Counted from the first letter of the stretch, positions 1 to 6,856 are shown. The stretch: 22,335 nucleotides of DNA from JANRKT01 sp033763355 (GCA_033763355.1 JANRKT010000184.1:1-22335); one strand, 5' to 3'. Numbers and translations: made by a program. The notes: a model not told the origin generated them from the letters alone.

Positions 1-318
1 ATCCCATTCAAATCCTGTGCCCCCGGAAAGGGCTGCAATTCTTCCATCAGGACTTAATGAGCAGGAATATAATGTTCCTTCGCCGGTACCGCCTATTGGT
101 ATGCGAAAGGTTTTTAACAATGTGCCGGTGGATGCATCCCAGAGCCGGGCTGTTTTATCAATACTGGCAGAGAGGAGAAATTTACCTTCGGCATCTGTTG
201 AAATTTTATAACCTTTTGAAGTATGCATTCCCGGTTCAATCCGAAGGATTGGCGATTTGGGCTGGCTGCTTGCAACTAAGGTTAATGCCAGCAGTGGTAT
301 GGAAATGAAACTTTTCAT
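1..318 (-). CDS. Exported WD40-repeat protein, 5' part only
   Basis: The gene starts with ATG at 318 and runs off the left edge, giving 106 residues. Residues 1-18 form a signal peptide (MKSFISIPLLALTLVASS), so the product should be exported. Residues about 32-72 form one WD40 blade, with the diagnostic run SIDKTARLWDASTG followed by LLKTFR. A second blade begins near residue 84 (YSCSLSPDGRIAALSGG). WD40 propellers bind proteins. From family knowledge, bacterial proteins with this opening (a GMHT-like segment, a KTARLWD blade, then a SPDGR blade) are often joined to a C-terminal caspase (peptidase C14) domain, but that part would lie beyond the window, so it is only an expectation. The ORF is open in this frame across the whole interval. 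The upstream gap of 410 bases suggests its own promoter. Confidence 0.8.
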   Translation of the reverse strand, partial: MKSFISIPLLALTLVASSQPKSPILRIEPGMHTSKGYKISTDAEGKFLLSASIDKTARLWDASTGTLLKTFRIPIGGTGEGTLYSCSLSPDGRIAALSGGTGFEWD

Positions 319-412
319 GAAGTTTAATATACTGTAATATACAGCAATATTTATACTTCAAAACCATACGCCGTAATATCGCTTCACTTGGTATGTATTA
401 CCCTCCGCCGGG

Positions 413-430
413 GTTCGTGTCCTCACGAAC
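413..430 (-). repeat. GGTTCGTG-type palindrome, copy 1
   Basis: Perfect 7-base arms GTTCGTG and CACGAAC are separated by TCCT. Read on the minus strand the palindrome is followed by CCCGGCGG, matching the GGCG flank seen at the other copies. It is one of five copies of the family within the first 3 kb. Confidence 0.75.
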
Positions 431-438
431 TCTGTCCG

Positions 439-556
439 CCCGGGGTCTTCATTGCGTCGGATATGCAGCGAAGAATGAGACCCCGGGTTTGAAATTCACG
501 AACATATAACACAGGGTCTCATGCCAACACAAAGTCTTTGCTATGAAGACCCCGTG
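439..556. repeat. Cluster of four GGGGTCT(T)CAT arms forming two hairpins
   Basis: Two adjacent inverted repeats share the same arm sequence. The first pairs CCCGGGGTCTTCATT (439-453) with AATGAGACCCCGGG (474-487). The second pairs CACAGGGTCTCAT (510-522) with ATGAAGACCCCGTG (543-556). Arms therefore alternate in orientation, as in REP or REPIN-like extragenic elements. The loops (20 bases each) are not alike. No transposase or T-tract accompanies them. The region could also be a small structured RNA, but nothing in the sequence favours that over a repeat. Confidence 0.6.
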
Positions 557-612
557 CAGACGAAAACCACCATCACTTAATCAAAGCAGTAGGTAAATAT
601 TTCAAGAATTTA

Positions 613-645
613 GTTGCAGATAGTAATTGTTGGTACAATTGCAAC
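613..645. repeat. Bulged inverted repeat
   Basis: GTTGC (613-617) and AATTGT (625-630) pair with ACAATT (635-640) and GCAAC (641-645), leaving a seven-base bulge on the 5' arm and a four-base loop. It lies downstream of the acyltransferase stop on the minus strand. It lacks an adjacent T-tract, so a role as terminator is uncertain. Confidence 0.35.
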
Positions 646-728
646 ACACAGTTAAGCCCTGAAGGTTACTATCAATAAGGAAAATTTGTGTTATCGGGCA
701 ACGTTCTTCATTATTTAATAAAATGAGT

Positions 729-1919
729 TTATGTTATTATTCCGGTTCGTGGGGACACGAACCTTGGCGTAGTTTTCTTTTCCTTTGGTTTAAGCCCGAA
801 TAAAATTCTTGTGAGCATAAATGGCCTGATGAGCCAGTTGTAAATTATAAAGAGGCTCAAAAAGCAAAGTATTACCAGCACAACCAATTTAATAAATATA
901 GGCGCCTGCCATTGCACCACATAGTAACCAAAGGCAACAATCAGGGTTTGATGGAGAATATAGAACGGATACACCGCCTGGTTTGCATACCTGAGGAACC
1001 TGTTGCTGAAATTGAGGTGTTTTTTTGCAAAACCAAGAATGCTCATCATAAGCAGCCAGATGTGAACTGAATTCAGTATGCCATAAACATAAAGGCGGTT
1101 ATTCTGCTCCTTGGGAAAATTAAATTGCCACCAGTAATTATAAAACAAAGCTGCAACACAACATGCGGCAATGCCCAGGAAATAAAACCTGTACTGCTCA
1201 CACATGTTCCAGAAACGGCTGCTGCCACCCAGTATATAACCGTAAATCAAAAGGGTTAATGAAAATACAAAAAGGAACCAGTCGTCCAGCAGACTTCCCT
1301 GCTCGGGATATTTAAGGTATAAAGTGAAATAATAAGCGCATAGCGGTATAACCAGGAAAAGTGCAGTAACAGGGTGGGAGAAGATTGCCGCTATTCTTTC
1401 TTTTGATTGCTGCAGGAATTTTATTTTGAATAAACCGAATATGGGCAGCAATAACATGCAAAACACAAAGAGGTAAACTACAAACCACATGTGGCTCCAG
1501 GTGAGCGTCCCTTTGGGATAAGGTGTAAGTTCCCAAACGGTGGGGTAGAAGTCGGTATAGGAAATATTAATCTGCCCTTTTTGCAAACGCTCAAAATAAA
1601 CCTGCAGTGGAATGGTAAAGAACATGGCAAAAAGCAAAGGGATGAAGAGCCGCACAAACCGTTCTCCTGCAAAGGAAATAACCGACCGTTTGCGGAGGGA
1701 GAAATGAATACCCACGCCTGAAATAAAGAAAAGAAGCGGCAGTCTCCATTGGTGCAACCACAAAATGAGGCGGCTCATGCCGGTTGAAGTTTCTTTGCTT
1801 TTTATTTCCCATCCAAAAACCACAAAGGGCATGGCGCAATGAAAAAAGATAAGCAGGAAAAAAGCCAGTATGCGTATCCAGTCAATATAATGCCTGCGTT
1901 CATCCTTAAGTAGATCCAT
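729..1919 (-). CDS. Acyltransferase family 3 membrane protein (OpgC/MdoC-like)
   Basis: The 396-residue product is a polytopic inner-membrane protein of the acyltransferase-3 family (PF01757), closest in style to OpgC/MdoC glucan modification proteins. Visible family marks are YIDWIRILAFFLLIFFHCAMPF near the N-terminus (the conserved Arg and His in the first membrane segment), WLHQWRLPLLFFISG around residues 54-68, and HMWFVVYLFVF around 143-153. About ten hydrophobic segments follow. These enzymes transfer acyl groups across the membrane to glucans, lipids or cell-surface sugars; the substrate here is unknown. The gene stands alone. Its 3' end contains copy 2 of the palindrome family, so the tail from about TTPRFVSPRT onward is repeat-derived and probably not part of the conserved fold. 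The ATG at 1919 opens the charged stretch (MDLLKDERRH) expected before the first membrane helix. Confidence 0.85.
   Translation of the reverse strand: MDLLKDERRHYIDWIRILAFFLLIFFHCAMPFVVFGWEIKSKETSTGMSRLILWLHQWRLPLLFFISGVGIHFSLRKRSVISFAGERFVRLFIPLLFAMFFTIPLQVYFERLQKGQINISYTDFYPTVWELTPYPKGTLTWSHMWFVVYLFVFCMLLLPIFGLFKIKFLQQSKERIAAIFSHPVTALFLVIPLCAYYFTLYLKYPEQGSLLDDWFLFVFSLTLLIYGYILGGSSRFWNMCEQYRFYFLGIAACCVAALFYNYWWQFNFPKEQNNRLYVYGILNSVHIWLLMMSILGFAKKHLNFSNRFLRYANQAVYPFYILHQTLIVAFGYYVVQWQAPIFIKLVVLVILCFLSLFIIYNWLIRPFMLTRILFGLKPKEKKTTPRFVSPRTGIIT
744..763 (+). repeat. GGTTCGTG-type palindrome, copy 2, inside a coding sequence
   Basis: GGTTCGTG GGGA CACGAACC has perfect 8-base arms, followed by TTGGCGTAG. 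It lies inside the 3' end of the acyltransferase gene, where its complement is read as RFVSPRT just before the terminal residues and the TAA stop at 729-731. Confidence 0.85.
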
Positions 1920-2022
1920 AAAGTAAAAATAGATTTATGCTTAAGGTATTACGGAGAGGGAAAGGAGAATGTTACAAGAAGTTAAATTTATTTGCTAATT
2001 AAAAAACCACCAGCACCCCGAT

Positions 2023-2040
2023 GTTCGTGGAGGCCCGAAC
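2023..2040 (+). repeat. GGTTCGTG-type palindrome, copy 3
   Basis: GTTCGTG GAGG CCCGAAC has one mismatch between its arms. It is followed by CAGGACAGTAGAAAAG, similar to the flank AGGGCGTAGAAAAC at copy 5. It sits in the divergent gap between the acyltransferase and the hypothetical gene at 2103. Confidence 0.6.
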
Positions 2041-2102
2041 CAGGACAGTAGAAAAGATATTTTGTTATTGTATTTTAGTATATAAATGGTAGGGCTGTTT
2101 TT

Positions 2103-2711
2103 ATGAAAACTGGGGTTCTTCTTTACTTTTCGCTTTCATTTTTATGTGCATTCAGGTGTTGTGCCCAGGAGGATAGTTTATATTTTACTTTGATCAATGA
2201 TTTTATTAAAGCTATTCAGGATGAAGGCACTATTTTTTATTCTGACAAGCCAATGAAAGATGTTTTTCGAAAACACTTTAAAGCTGTTTCCTTAACGTTA
2301 AAAGATGTTAACCCTGATAGGGGGAGAAACCTTAAAATTACTGTTGCCGAGCAATCCCACATCCTCAGGCAAATGAAGAAATCATTAACGTCAAAATTGC
2401 CTGATAATCTATTTAATAATTCAAAAAGAATTTCTGCAGATAGCATTTGTGAATTTGTTTTTCGTTTGTCCAGAAATATTTATGATTCATTGATTAGTAT
2501 ACCGGATTCTGCGGCTGCTTTTAAATATATACGAAGTATCAAACAGCCTGCTTTCTTTTTTACACATCCGATATATATCAGGAATAAGTCAATACTTATA
2601 TGTTATTTCATGTGGTATATTAACAGTAGCGGAGAGGAATGGCTGGGAGTATATAAAAAAGAAGGTAACAAGTGGGTTAAATGGTCAATAATAAGTGGCT
2701 CTGCATGGTGA
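2103..2711 (+). CDS. Exported protein of unknown function
   Basis: I do not recognise this 202-residue protein. Residues 1-21 form a signal peptide (MKTGVLLYFSLSFLCAFRCCA) with an A-Q junction typical of Bacteroidota, although C19 and C20 leave a lipoprotein possible. The mature part is mixed and charged, with no transmembrane segment apart from a moderately hydrophobic stretch near residues 162-172. The C-terminal section (EEWLGVYKKEGNKWVKW) looks like two beta strands of a small sandwich or NTF2-like domain, but that is only an impression. The gene is visibly richer in A and T than its neighbours and is flanked on both sides by palindromic repeats, which fits an accessory gene. It has no operon partner: genes on both sides are on the minus strand. 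Confidence 0.65.
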   Translation: MKTGVLLYFSLSFLCAFRCCAQEDSLYFTLINDFIKAIQDEGTIFYSDKPMKDVFRKHFKAVSLTLKDVNPDRGRNLKITVAEQSHILRQMKKSLTSKLPDNLFNNSKRISADSICEFVFRLSRNIYDSLISIPDSAAAFKYIRSIKQPAFFFTHPIYIRNKSILICYFMWYINSSGEEWLGVYKKEGNKWVKWSIISGSAW

Positions 2712-2768
2712 GTTATGTCATGCATTGGCTTCCGCATTGAAGTGGAATGACAGGTTTCCGCCCGCCGT

Positions 2769-2788
2769 GGTTAGTGTCCCCACGAACC
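2769..2788 (-). repeat. GGTTCGTG-type palindrome, copy 4
   Basis: GGTTAGTG TCCC CACGAACC has one mismatch between its 8-base arms. On the minus strand it is followed by ACGGCGGGCGG, in line with the GGCG flank of copies 1, 2 and 5. It lies 58 bases after the stop of the hypothetical gene. Confidence 0.75.
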
Positions 2789-2944
2789 ACCATACAGTTT
2801 AACCTATGCTGATATAAGAGGCGGATCACCTCCCGCTGACAGAGTTTCATAAAAGTGTACTGTATCTTTTTTCAACAGCACACATGCCAAAACTAGTGAG
2901 GAATGACGATGCAGGAATCAAAAAGAGCTTTATGGTATTTTCAC

Positions 2945-2964
2945 GGTTCGTGAAGACACGAACC
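2945..2964 (+). repeat. GGTTCGTG-type palindrome, copy 5
   Basis: GGTTCGTG AAGA CACGAACC has perfect 8-base arms, followed by AGGGCGTAGAAAAC, close to the flank at copy 2 (TTGGCGTAG). It lies next to the terminator hairpin of the gluconolactonase gene. Confidence 0.85.
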
Positions 2965-2975
2965 AGGGCGTAGAA

Positions 2976-3009
2976 AACAACCTGCCAGTTTCAGGACAGG
3001 CGGGTTGTT
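2976..3009 (-). terminator. Rho-independent terminator of the exported-protein operon
   Basis: AACAACCTGCC (2976-2986) pairs with GGCGGGTTGTT (2999-3009), 11 pairs with one G-T, around a 12-base loop. Read on the minus strand the stem ends in GGTTGTTTTCT, a short T-tract. It begins 16 bases after the stop of the gluconolactonase gene, so it most likely ends the minus-strand operon 6769-3026. Confidence 0.65.
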
Positions 3010-3025
3010 ACATCAACTGTAACCA

Positions 3026-4672
3026 TTACTCCCAACTGTATTTGCCTCCTGTATTTACCCTTATTTTATACAAACTGCTGTGCGCTGTCATGTACAAAGT
3101 TTTCCCGTCATCGCCCCATGCCATGTTAGCAGGGCGTTCGGGTGTTACAATTTTGCCCAATAATTTTCCTTCAGCAGAAATGATCCATAAACCTCCGGGA
3201 GCGGATACAAACAAGTTTCCTTCTTTATCAATTTTCAAACCATCCAATGCTTCATCATCTTCGGTAAGGTTAAAATCGAAAAATATTTTTCCGTTCTTCA
3301 ATGTGCCGTCGGGCTGCACTTCATAACGCCAGATGGTTTTGGTATTATGGATGTCACGGATATCCCAATTGGTGGCGTAGAAATATTTTTCATCGGGAGA
3401 AAATGCAAGGCCATTGGGCCCGCCTAAATCTTTAGAAACAACTGAAACCTTTCCGTTTTTAATCATGAACACCCCCTGGTAATCCAGTTCTTTTCTTTTG
3501 TCGTTATAAAATCCGGGTAACCCGTAAGGCGGGTCGGTGAAATATACTGTGCCGTCACTTTTTAACACCAAATCATTGGGGCTGTTGAAACGTTTGCCTT
3601 CAATTTTATCTGCAAGAATCGTAACCGGCCCTTTCTTTTCGTGGCGTATAATTCTCCTGTTGCCATGCTGTGCAACAATCAGCCTTCCTTCTTTATCAAT
3701 CGCTAACCCGTTTGAACCGGGTTGGCCGTATTCGCCAATATCAGCGCCGGTATAGCCGGAGTGGGACATATAAACAGTAACATTATGATTTTTGGGATTA
3801 TAACGGTAAATGGTATTTGTGTTGGGGTCGCTGAATAATAAATACCCGTCAGGATGCCATACGGGCCCTTCTGTAAATGAGAACCCGTCAGCAACCTTTT
3901 CCACTTTTGTTCCGGGTGCAATGATGGAATTCAGTTTTTCATTGATGGTATAAATCTTGCCAATATCTTTCCATTGGGGATTTGATGGCAGCTCTTTATA
4001 AAAATCTATTACCGCATTGCGTATCCAGATATAATTGTCAGGAATTTTTCCAAGAGGCCCGTTAATGCCCAATACAGCTATGTTAAATTTTTCGCCCGGC
4101 TTTGCGTTGCTGGTAAGTATTACACGGTTGCGGGTATTGTAGCCTGATACCACACCATTGCCGCTCTGGCCAAAGCCCTGCATTTGTTTTCCGTTCACCC
4201 ATATTTCACTGTAATCATCAACCACAATTTCAAATACAGCAACGGAGCCTGTTGTACTGAGCTTTCCGATTGTGGCAGGAATGGTTATTTCTGCTTTAAA
4301 CCATACAAAAGAAACCAATCCCATTCCTTCCCTCATTTCAAGATCAGTTGGACTGATTTCTTTAAACCCTTTGTCAAAATCAGCAGCGCCGATTTGCGGA
4401 TGAATGGAGTGTGTTTTTACAGCAATGCCAGTTGGGTAAAGGGGCAATGCATCACCATTCGTTCCCGGGCCGGGCGACTTAAAATCAGCTTCCACTATAT
4501 GTGCCGGTTGCACATACCATTTTGTATTTACCAGTGCGGCCCCTTCTGTGGTTTTTAAGTCTGCAATGGCCAGCGGTTTATCAACTGCAAGCTGCCGGGT
4601 TTCCTGTGCAAAAACGATAACCAGTTGACCAATGAATAGCGACAGTGAAAACATTTTTTTCATATCCTGCAT
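3026..4672 (-). CDS. Exported SMP-30/gluconolactonase-family beta-propeller protein with N-terminal sandwich domain
   Basis: The 548-residue product has a signal peptide ending near FAQ (residue 23). Residues about 45-225 form an extra domain that looks like a galactose-binding-type jelly roll (FKAEITIPATIG, VVDDYSEIWVNGK). Residues about 255-540 form the SMP-30/gluconolactonase propeller (PF08450). The family metal and substrate positions are visible: E268 in FTEGPVW, N366 in NSPNDLV, N420 in GGPNGLAF and D477 in LDGLKID. The family hydrolyses aldonolactones or related esters with a bound divalent metal; the true substrate here is unknown. The usual family size is about 300 residues, so the first domain is an addition. 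It is the last gene of the minus-strand run that begins at 6769 and is followed by a terminator. ATG at 4663 (residue 4) is an equally plausible start. Confidence 0.88.
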   Translation of the reverse strand: MQDMKKMFSLSLFIGQLVIVFAQETRQLAVDKPLAIADLKTTEGAALVNTKWYVQPAHIVEADFKSPGPGTNGDALPLYPTGIAVKTHSIHPQIGAADFDKGFKEISPTDLEMREGMGLVSFVWFKAEITIPATIGKLSTTGSVAVFEIVVDDYSEIWVNGKQMQGFGQSGNGVVSGYNTRNRVILTSNAKPGEKFNIAVLGINGPLGKIPDNYIWIRNAVIDFYKELPSNPQWKDIGKIYTINEKLNSIIAPGTKVEKVADGFSFTEGPVWHPDGYLLFSDPNTNTIYRYNPKNHNVTVYMSHSGYTGADIGEYGQPGSNGLAIDKEGRLIVAQHGNRRIIRHEKKGPVTILADKIEGKRFNSPNDLVLKSDGTVYFTDPPYGLPGFYNDKRKELDYQGVFMIKNGKVSVVSKDLGGPNGLAFSPDEKYFYATNWDIRDIHNTKTIWRYEVQPDGTLKNGKIFFDFNLTEDDEALDGLKIDKEGNLFVSAPGGLWIISAEGKLLGKIVTPERPANMAWGDDGKTLYMTAHSSLYKIRVNTGGKYSWE

Positions 4673-4713
4673 TAAATAGTATTGAATTTTTTATTATCCC
4701 ATTTCAGGTCGTA

Positions 4714-4730
4714 CCTGTCCGGTAGGCAGG
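4714..4730. repeat. CCTGTCC-GGTA-GGCAGG hairpin between operon genes
   Basis: CCTGTC (4714-4719) pairs with GGCAGG (4725-4730), with one G-T pair and a five-base loop. It lies just downstream of the GlcG-family stop, in the 59-base gap before the gluconolactonase gene. On the minus strand it reads CCTGCC-N4-GGACAGG, which recalls CCTGCC-N7-GGACAGG inside the terminator at 2981-3000. It may trim or attenuate the transcript between the two genes. Confidence 0.4.
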
Positions 4731-4731
4731 G

Positions 4732-5208
4732 TTAAGGGGTATTCAAATGCGCTTTACTCCCTGCAATGGCAATTTCTTCATCCTGTTGTGCGCTGGCTGC
4801 GCCGCTAACGCCAATTGCCCCGATAACCTGGCCATCCACTATTATAGGGATGCCGCCCTGGAGGAAAGTGTGGCCTACTGTTATTAAAGCCTGCCTGCCG
4901 CCATTGATGGAGTTTTCGAGTTTAACTGAAGGCGCTTTGAACAATGCAGCGGTATTTGCTTTCTTTACAGATACTTCTGATGCTGCCGCAAATGTGCCGT
5001 CTAATCTTTCTAAGTAAACAAGATTGCCGCCATTGTCCACCACAGCAATGGCCCCGCCGGGTGCATTGTTTGCTTTTGCATATTTCACCGCTTCCGCTAC
5101 AACTTTCTTAGCGGCTTCAAGAGAGATGTTTTTTGAATTGAGTACCTGTGCTTTTGTTGCTGCAGCTGTAAAGAAAGCCAGCAGGAGGAACGATACTATT
5201 TTTTTCAT
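4732..5208 (-). CDS. Exported GlcG/HbpS-family (heme-binding type) protein
   Basis: The 158-residue product belongs to the GlcG/HbpS family (PF03928). A signal peptide (MKKIVSFLLLAFFTAAATKA) precedes the mature start at Q21. The family core is clear: SLEAAKKVVAEAVKYAKA (first helix), GGAIAVVDNGGNLVYLERLDG (strand pair), the KKANTAALF segment, QGGIPIIVDGQVIGAIGVSGA and the final QDEEIAIAG helix. HbpS binds heme and takes part in oxidative-stress sensing in Streptomyces; many homologues have no known ligand. I chose ATG at 5208; a GTG two codons upstream is possible but lengthens the signal peptide for no gain. It lies 42 bases after the PepSY-like gene and 59 before the gluconolactonase gene, so co-transcription is likely. 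Confidence 0.88.
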   Translation of the reverse strand: MKKIVSFLLLAFFTAAATKAQVLNSKNISLEAAKKVVAEAVKYAKANNAPGGAIAVVDNGGNLVYLERLDGTFAAASEVSVKKANTAALFKAPSVKLENSINGGRQALITVGHTFLQGGIPIIVDGQVIGAIGVSGAASAQQDEEIAIAGSKAHLNTP

Positions 5209-5250
5209 GATCACTATGTTTAGATGCTGCTGTAAAACAGCTGTTGTTGC

Positions 5251-5700
5251 TTATTTTGTTTTTCTTGTTGAATTAATAAACCCGTCCCGGTCAAGATGAA
5301 CAACGAGGTTATTCTTTTTACCGTTCATCAGTACGAGCCAGGAAAGGCCATCAGCACGTGAAAAGTATTTCATGGCCTGCACCGTTGAATAACCTTCAAA
5401 TTTTCTGTTCAGTTTTTCAGTTACTGTCCGGGGCAAATCTTCTTTAGTTATATCAGTACCTGCGCCCAGTAACTCCCCGTCTGCAGTGTAAAAAGCGGTA
5501 TGACTTCCGTCAAACTGGTTAAAGTGCACAATATAAATTTCGCCTGATTGCTTCCATGTAACACCTGAAGTACTGATAAAATCCCTGCTGAATGCTTCTG
5601 TTACCTGTTTGGTTACTGTTACTTCTTTTACATTTTCAGCTGTTGCATTTCCGGCAATTAAAACGGCCAGAACAAATAATGATGAGATTATTTTTTTCAT
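5251..5700 (-). CDS. Exported PepSY-like (BLIP-like fold) small protein
   Basis: The 149-residue product has a signal peptide (MKKIISSLFVLAVLIAGNATA) cleaved before ENV. The mature protein repeats the pattern of a PepSY-like or beta-lactamase-inhibitor-like fold: a helix (VTEAFSRDF), strands (WKQSGEIYIVHFNQFDGSHTAFYTADGELLG), a second helix (LPRTVTEKLNRKFEGYS) and strands (WLVLMNGKKNNLVVHLDRDGFI). Small proteins of this kind are abundant in the periplasm of Bacteroidota and their roles are mostly unknown; peptidase inhibition or ligand binding is a family-based guess. It is the second gene of the minus-strand set, 52 bases after the YHS gene and 42 before the GlcG-family gene. Confidence 0.7.
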   Translation of the reverse strand: MKKIISSLFVLAVLIAGNATAENVKEVTVTKQVTEAFSRDFISTSGVTWKQSGEIYIVHFNQFDGSHTAFYTADGELLGAGTDITKEDLPRTVTEKLNRKFEGYSTVQAMKYFSRADGLSWLVLMNGKKNNLVVHLDRDGFINSTRKTK

Positions 5701-5752
5701 ATCGCATAGTTAGTGGCCTGTCTGGTTTTTTATACAGCAGGCCTGTTAATAA

Positions 5753-6769
5753 TTAATTTGTACCTGTATTGCTGTCAGAAGCCGGTTTTGCAGGTTTGTC
5801 AAACTTTATTTTTTTGCCTGCATGTTTTTTTATCTGTCCCGGCCAGTTGCTGTCTGCTTTCATTACAAATCCCGGAACATCTTTGTGAAACTGTGTGTAA
5901 GCATCCTGCGAATGCTGAAGTATAAGCCTGCCGTCAACCACATCAAAAATTTCAGGATTGATGGGTCGGAGTTTGTTCAATGCCATTGCATAACCGCAGA
6001 AAGCGCCATATTGCGGGGCAAACATTTCAGGATGATCTTTGAACATGGAAGCATTTTGTTCTGATGCGAACCAGTATGTAGCGCCATTGTAGCGGGCAAA
6101 GTACCGGGGGACGCCTTTTACCGCTTTCATTTGTGTAAAGTAAGCTACTGCATCATACCCCTGTAAAATCACGCCGTCGGGATCAGTATTGTTCAGGAAA
6201 CCTTTTTCTTCGTCGGTAGTAATTTGCTTGCCGCCATGTGAAGCAACAGCGGGCCAGTATTTATCAGCCTTCACAATATTTCCGGGCACATCTTTGTTCC
6301 ATCCGTTTACTGCCCGCTGGTTGTGCTGTATGAATAACCGTCCGTCAACAATTGAAAATGTATTTACATCAATGGGTGCAATACGGCCAAGGGAAACCGC
6401 ATAGGCACACCATCCGCCAAACTGTGGTTTGTATTTTCCGGGATTGGATTTGAACAAATCAAGGTGCTGCTGTGATGAGAAGTAATAAGTGGCATCTTCA
6501 TATTTGTATTGGTATTTCGCATCTCCTTTTACAGGTTTGTTATCTGCAAAAAAAGCAACTGCATCATAGCCATCCAGAATCACACCGTTGCCATTAACAT
6601 TGTTGAAATATTTCCCATCAGTATTCTGTGCATGAGATAAACCGGCAAGCATAATGCTTATCACCAGAAAAAAGGCTACTTTTAATACGAGGGTGATGGT
6701 ATTGGTACGTGCATTATGGTAAATGGCAATGGCACGCAATTCTTTTGTCTTCATCATATGTCTTTTCAT
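5753..6769 (-). CDS. Exported protein with two YHS domains
   Basis: The 338-residue product has a hydrophobic signal segment at about 28-44 ending in HAQ (residue 48), preceded by a long basic N-region; ATG at residues 5 or 6 may be the true start. The mature protein is an internal duplication. Unit 1 spans about 61-172 (VILDGYDAVAFF ... GGWCAYAVSLGR ... FIQHNQRAV ... DVPGNIVKADKYWP). Unit 2 spans about 198-310 (VILQGYDAVAYF ... GAFCGYAMALNK ... ILQHSQDAY ... DVPGFVMKADSNWP). YHS domains carry a conserved Cys, here C121 and C258, and are linked to metal binding, often copper. The C-terminus is lysine-rich. It is the first gene of the run YHS, PepSY-like, GlcG, gluconolactonase; all four products are exported, which suggests a shared periplasmic job that I cannot name. 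Confidence 0.85.
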   Translation of the reverse strand: MKRHMMKTKELRAIAIYHNARTNTITLVLKVAFFLVISIMLAGLSHAQNTDGKYFNNVNGNGVILDGYDAVAFFADNKPVKGDAKYQYKYEDATYYFSSQQHLDLFKSNPGKYKPQFGGWCAYAVSLGRIAPIDVNTFSIVDGRLFIQHNQRAVNGWNKDVPGNIVKADKYWPAVASHGGKQITTDEEKGFLNNTDPDGVILQGYDAVAYFTQMKAVKGVPRYFARYNGATYWFASEQNASMFKDHPEMFAPQYGAFCGYAMALNKLRPINPEIFDVVDGRLILQHSQDAYTQFHKDVPGFVMKADSNWPGQIKKHAGKKIKFDKPAKPASDSNTGTN

Positions 6770-6856
6770 ACTTTTTAATTTGAGTACAAAATAATATGAT
6801 GATGAAAGGACCGGTTGTCCGTTAGTTTACAGAAAAGCAGGGGAGGAGCAATAAAA

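Larger units (their letters stand above)
319..728. other. Intergenic region rich in palindromes
   Basis: This 410-base gap separates the WD40 gene from the acyltransferase gene, both on the minus strand. I see no credible coding sequence. It holds a GTTCGTG/CACGAAC palindrome at 413-430, a block of four GGGGTCT(T)CAT arms at 439-556, and a bulged hairpin at 613-645 (GTTGC and AATTGT pairing with ACAATT and GCAAC). A small CTGTA/TACAG palindrome lies at 332-344, close to the WD40 start. The promoter of the WD40 gene is presumably here, but I could not find a convincing -33/-7 pair. Confidence 0.6.
2712..3025. other. Convergent intergenic region with two palindromes and a terminator
   Basis: This 314-base gap lies between the 3' ends of the hypothetical gene (plus) and the gluconolactonase gene (minus). 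It contains palindrome copies 4 and 5 at 2769-2788 and 2945-2964, and a terminator hairpin at 2976-3009. Between 2790 and 2940 I see no gene and no other structure that I can name. Confidence 0.6.

Noticed and set aside
57..308. Plus-strand open frames near the left edge.
   Set aside because: They oppose the WD40 coding sequence on the minus strand, which has a signal peptide and clear WD40 motifs.
4184..4558. A 124-codon open frame on the plus strand.
   Set aside because: It lies wholly antisense to the gluconolactonase gene, has no recognisable domain and arises from codon bias of the real gene.
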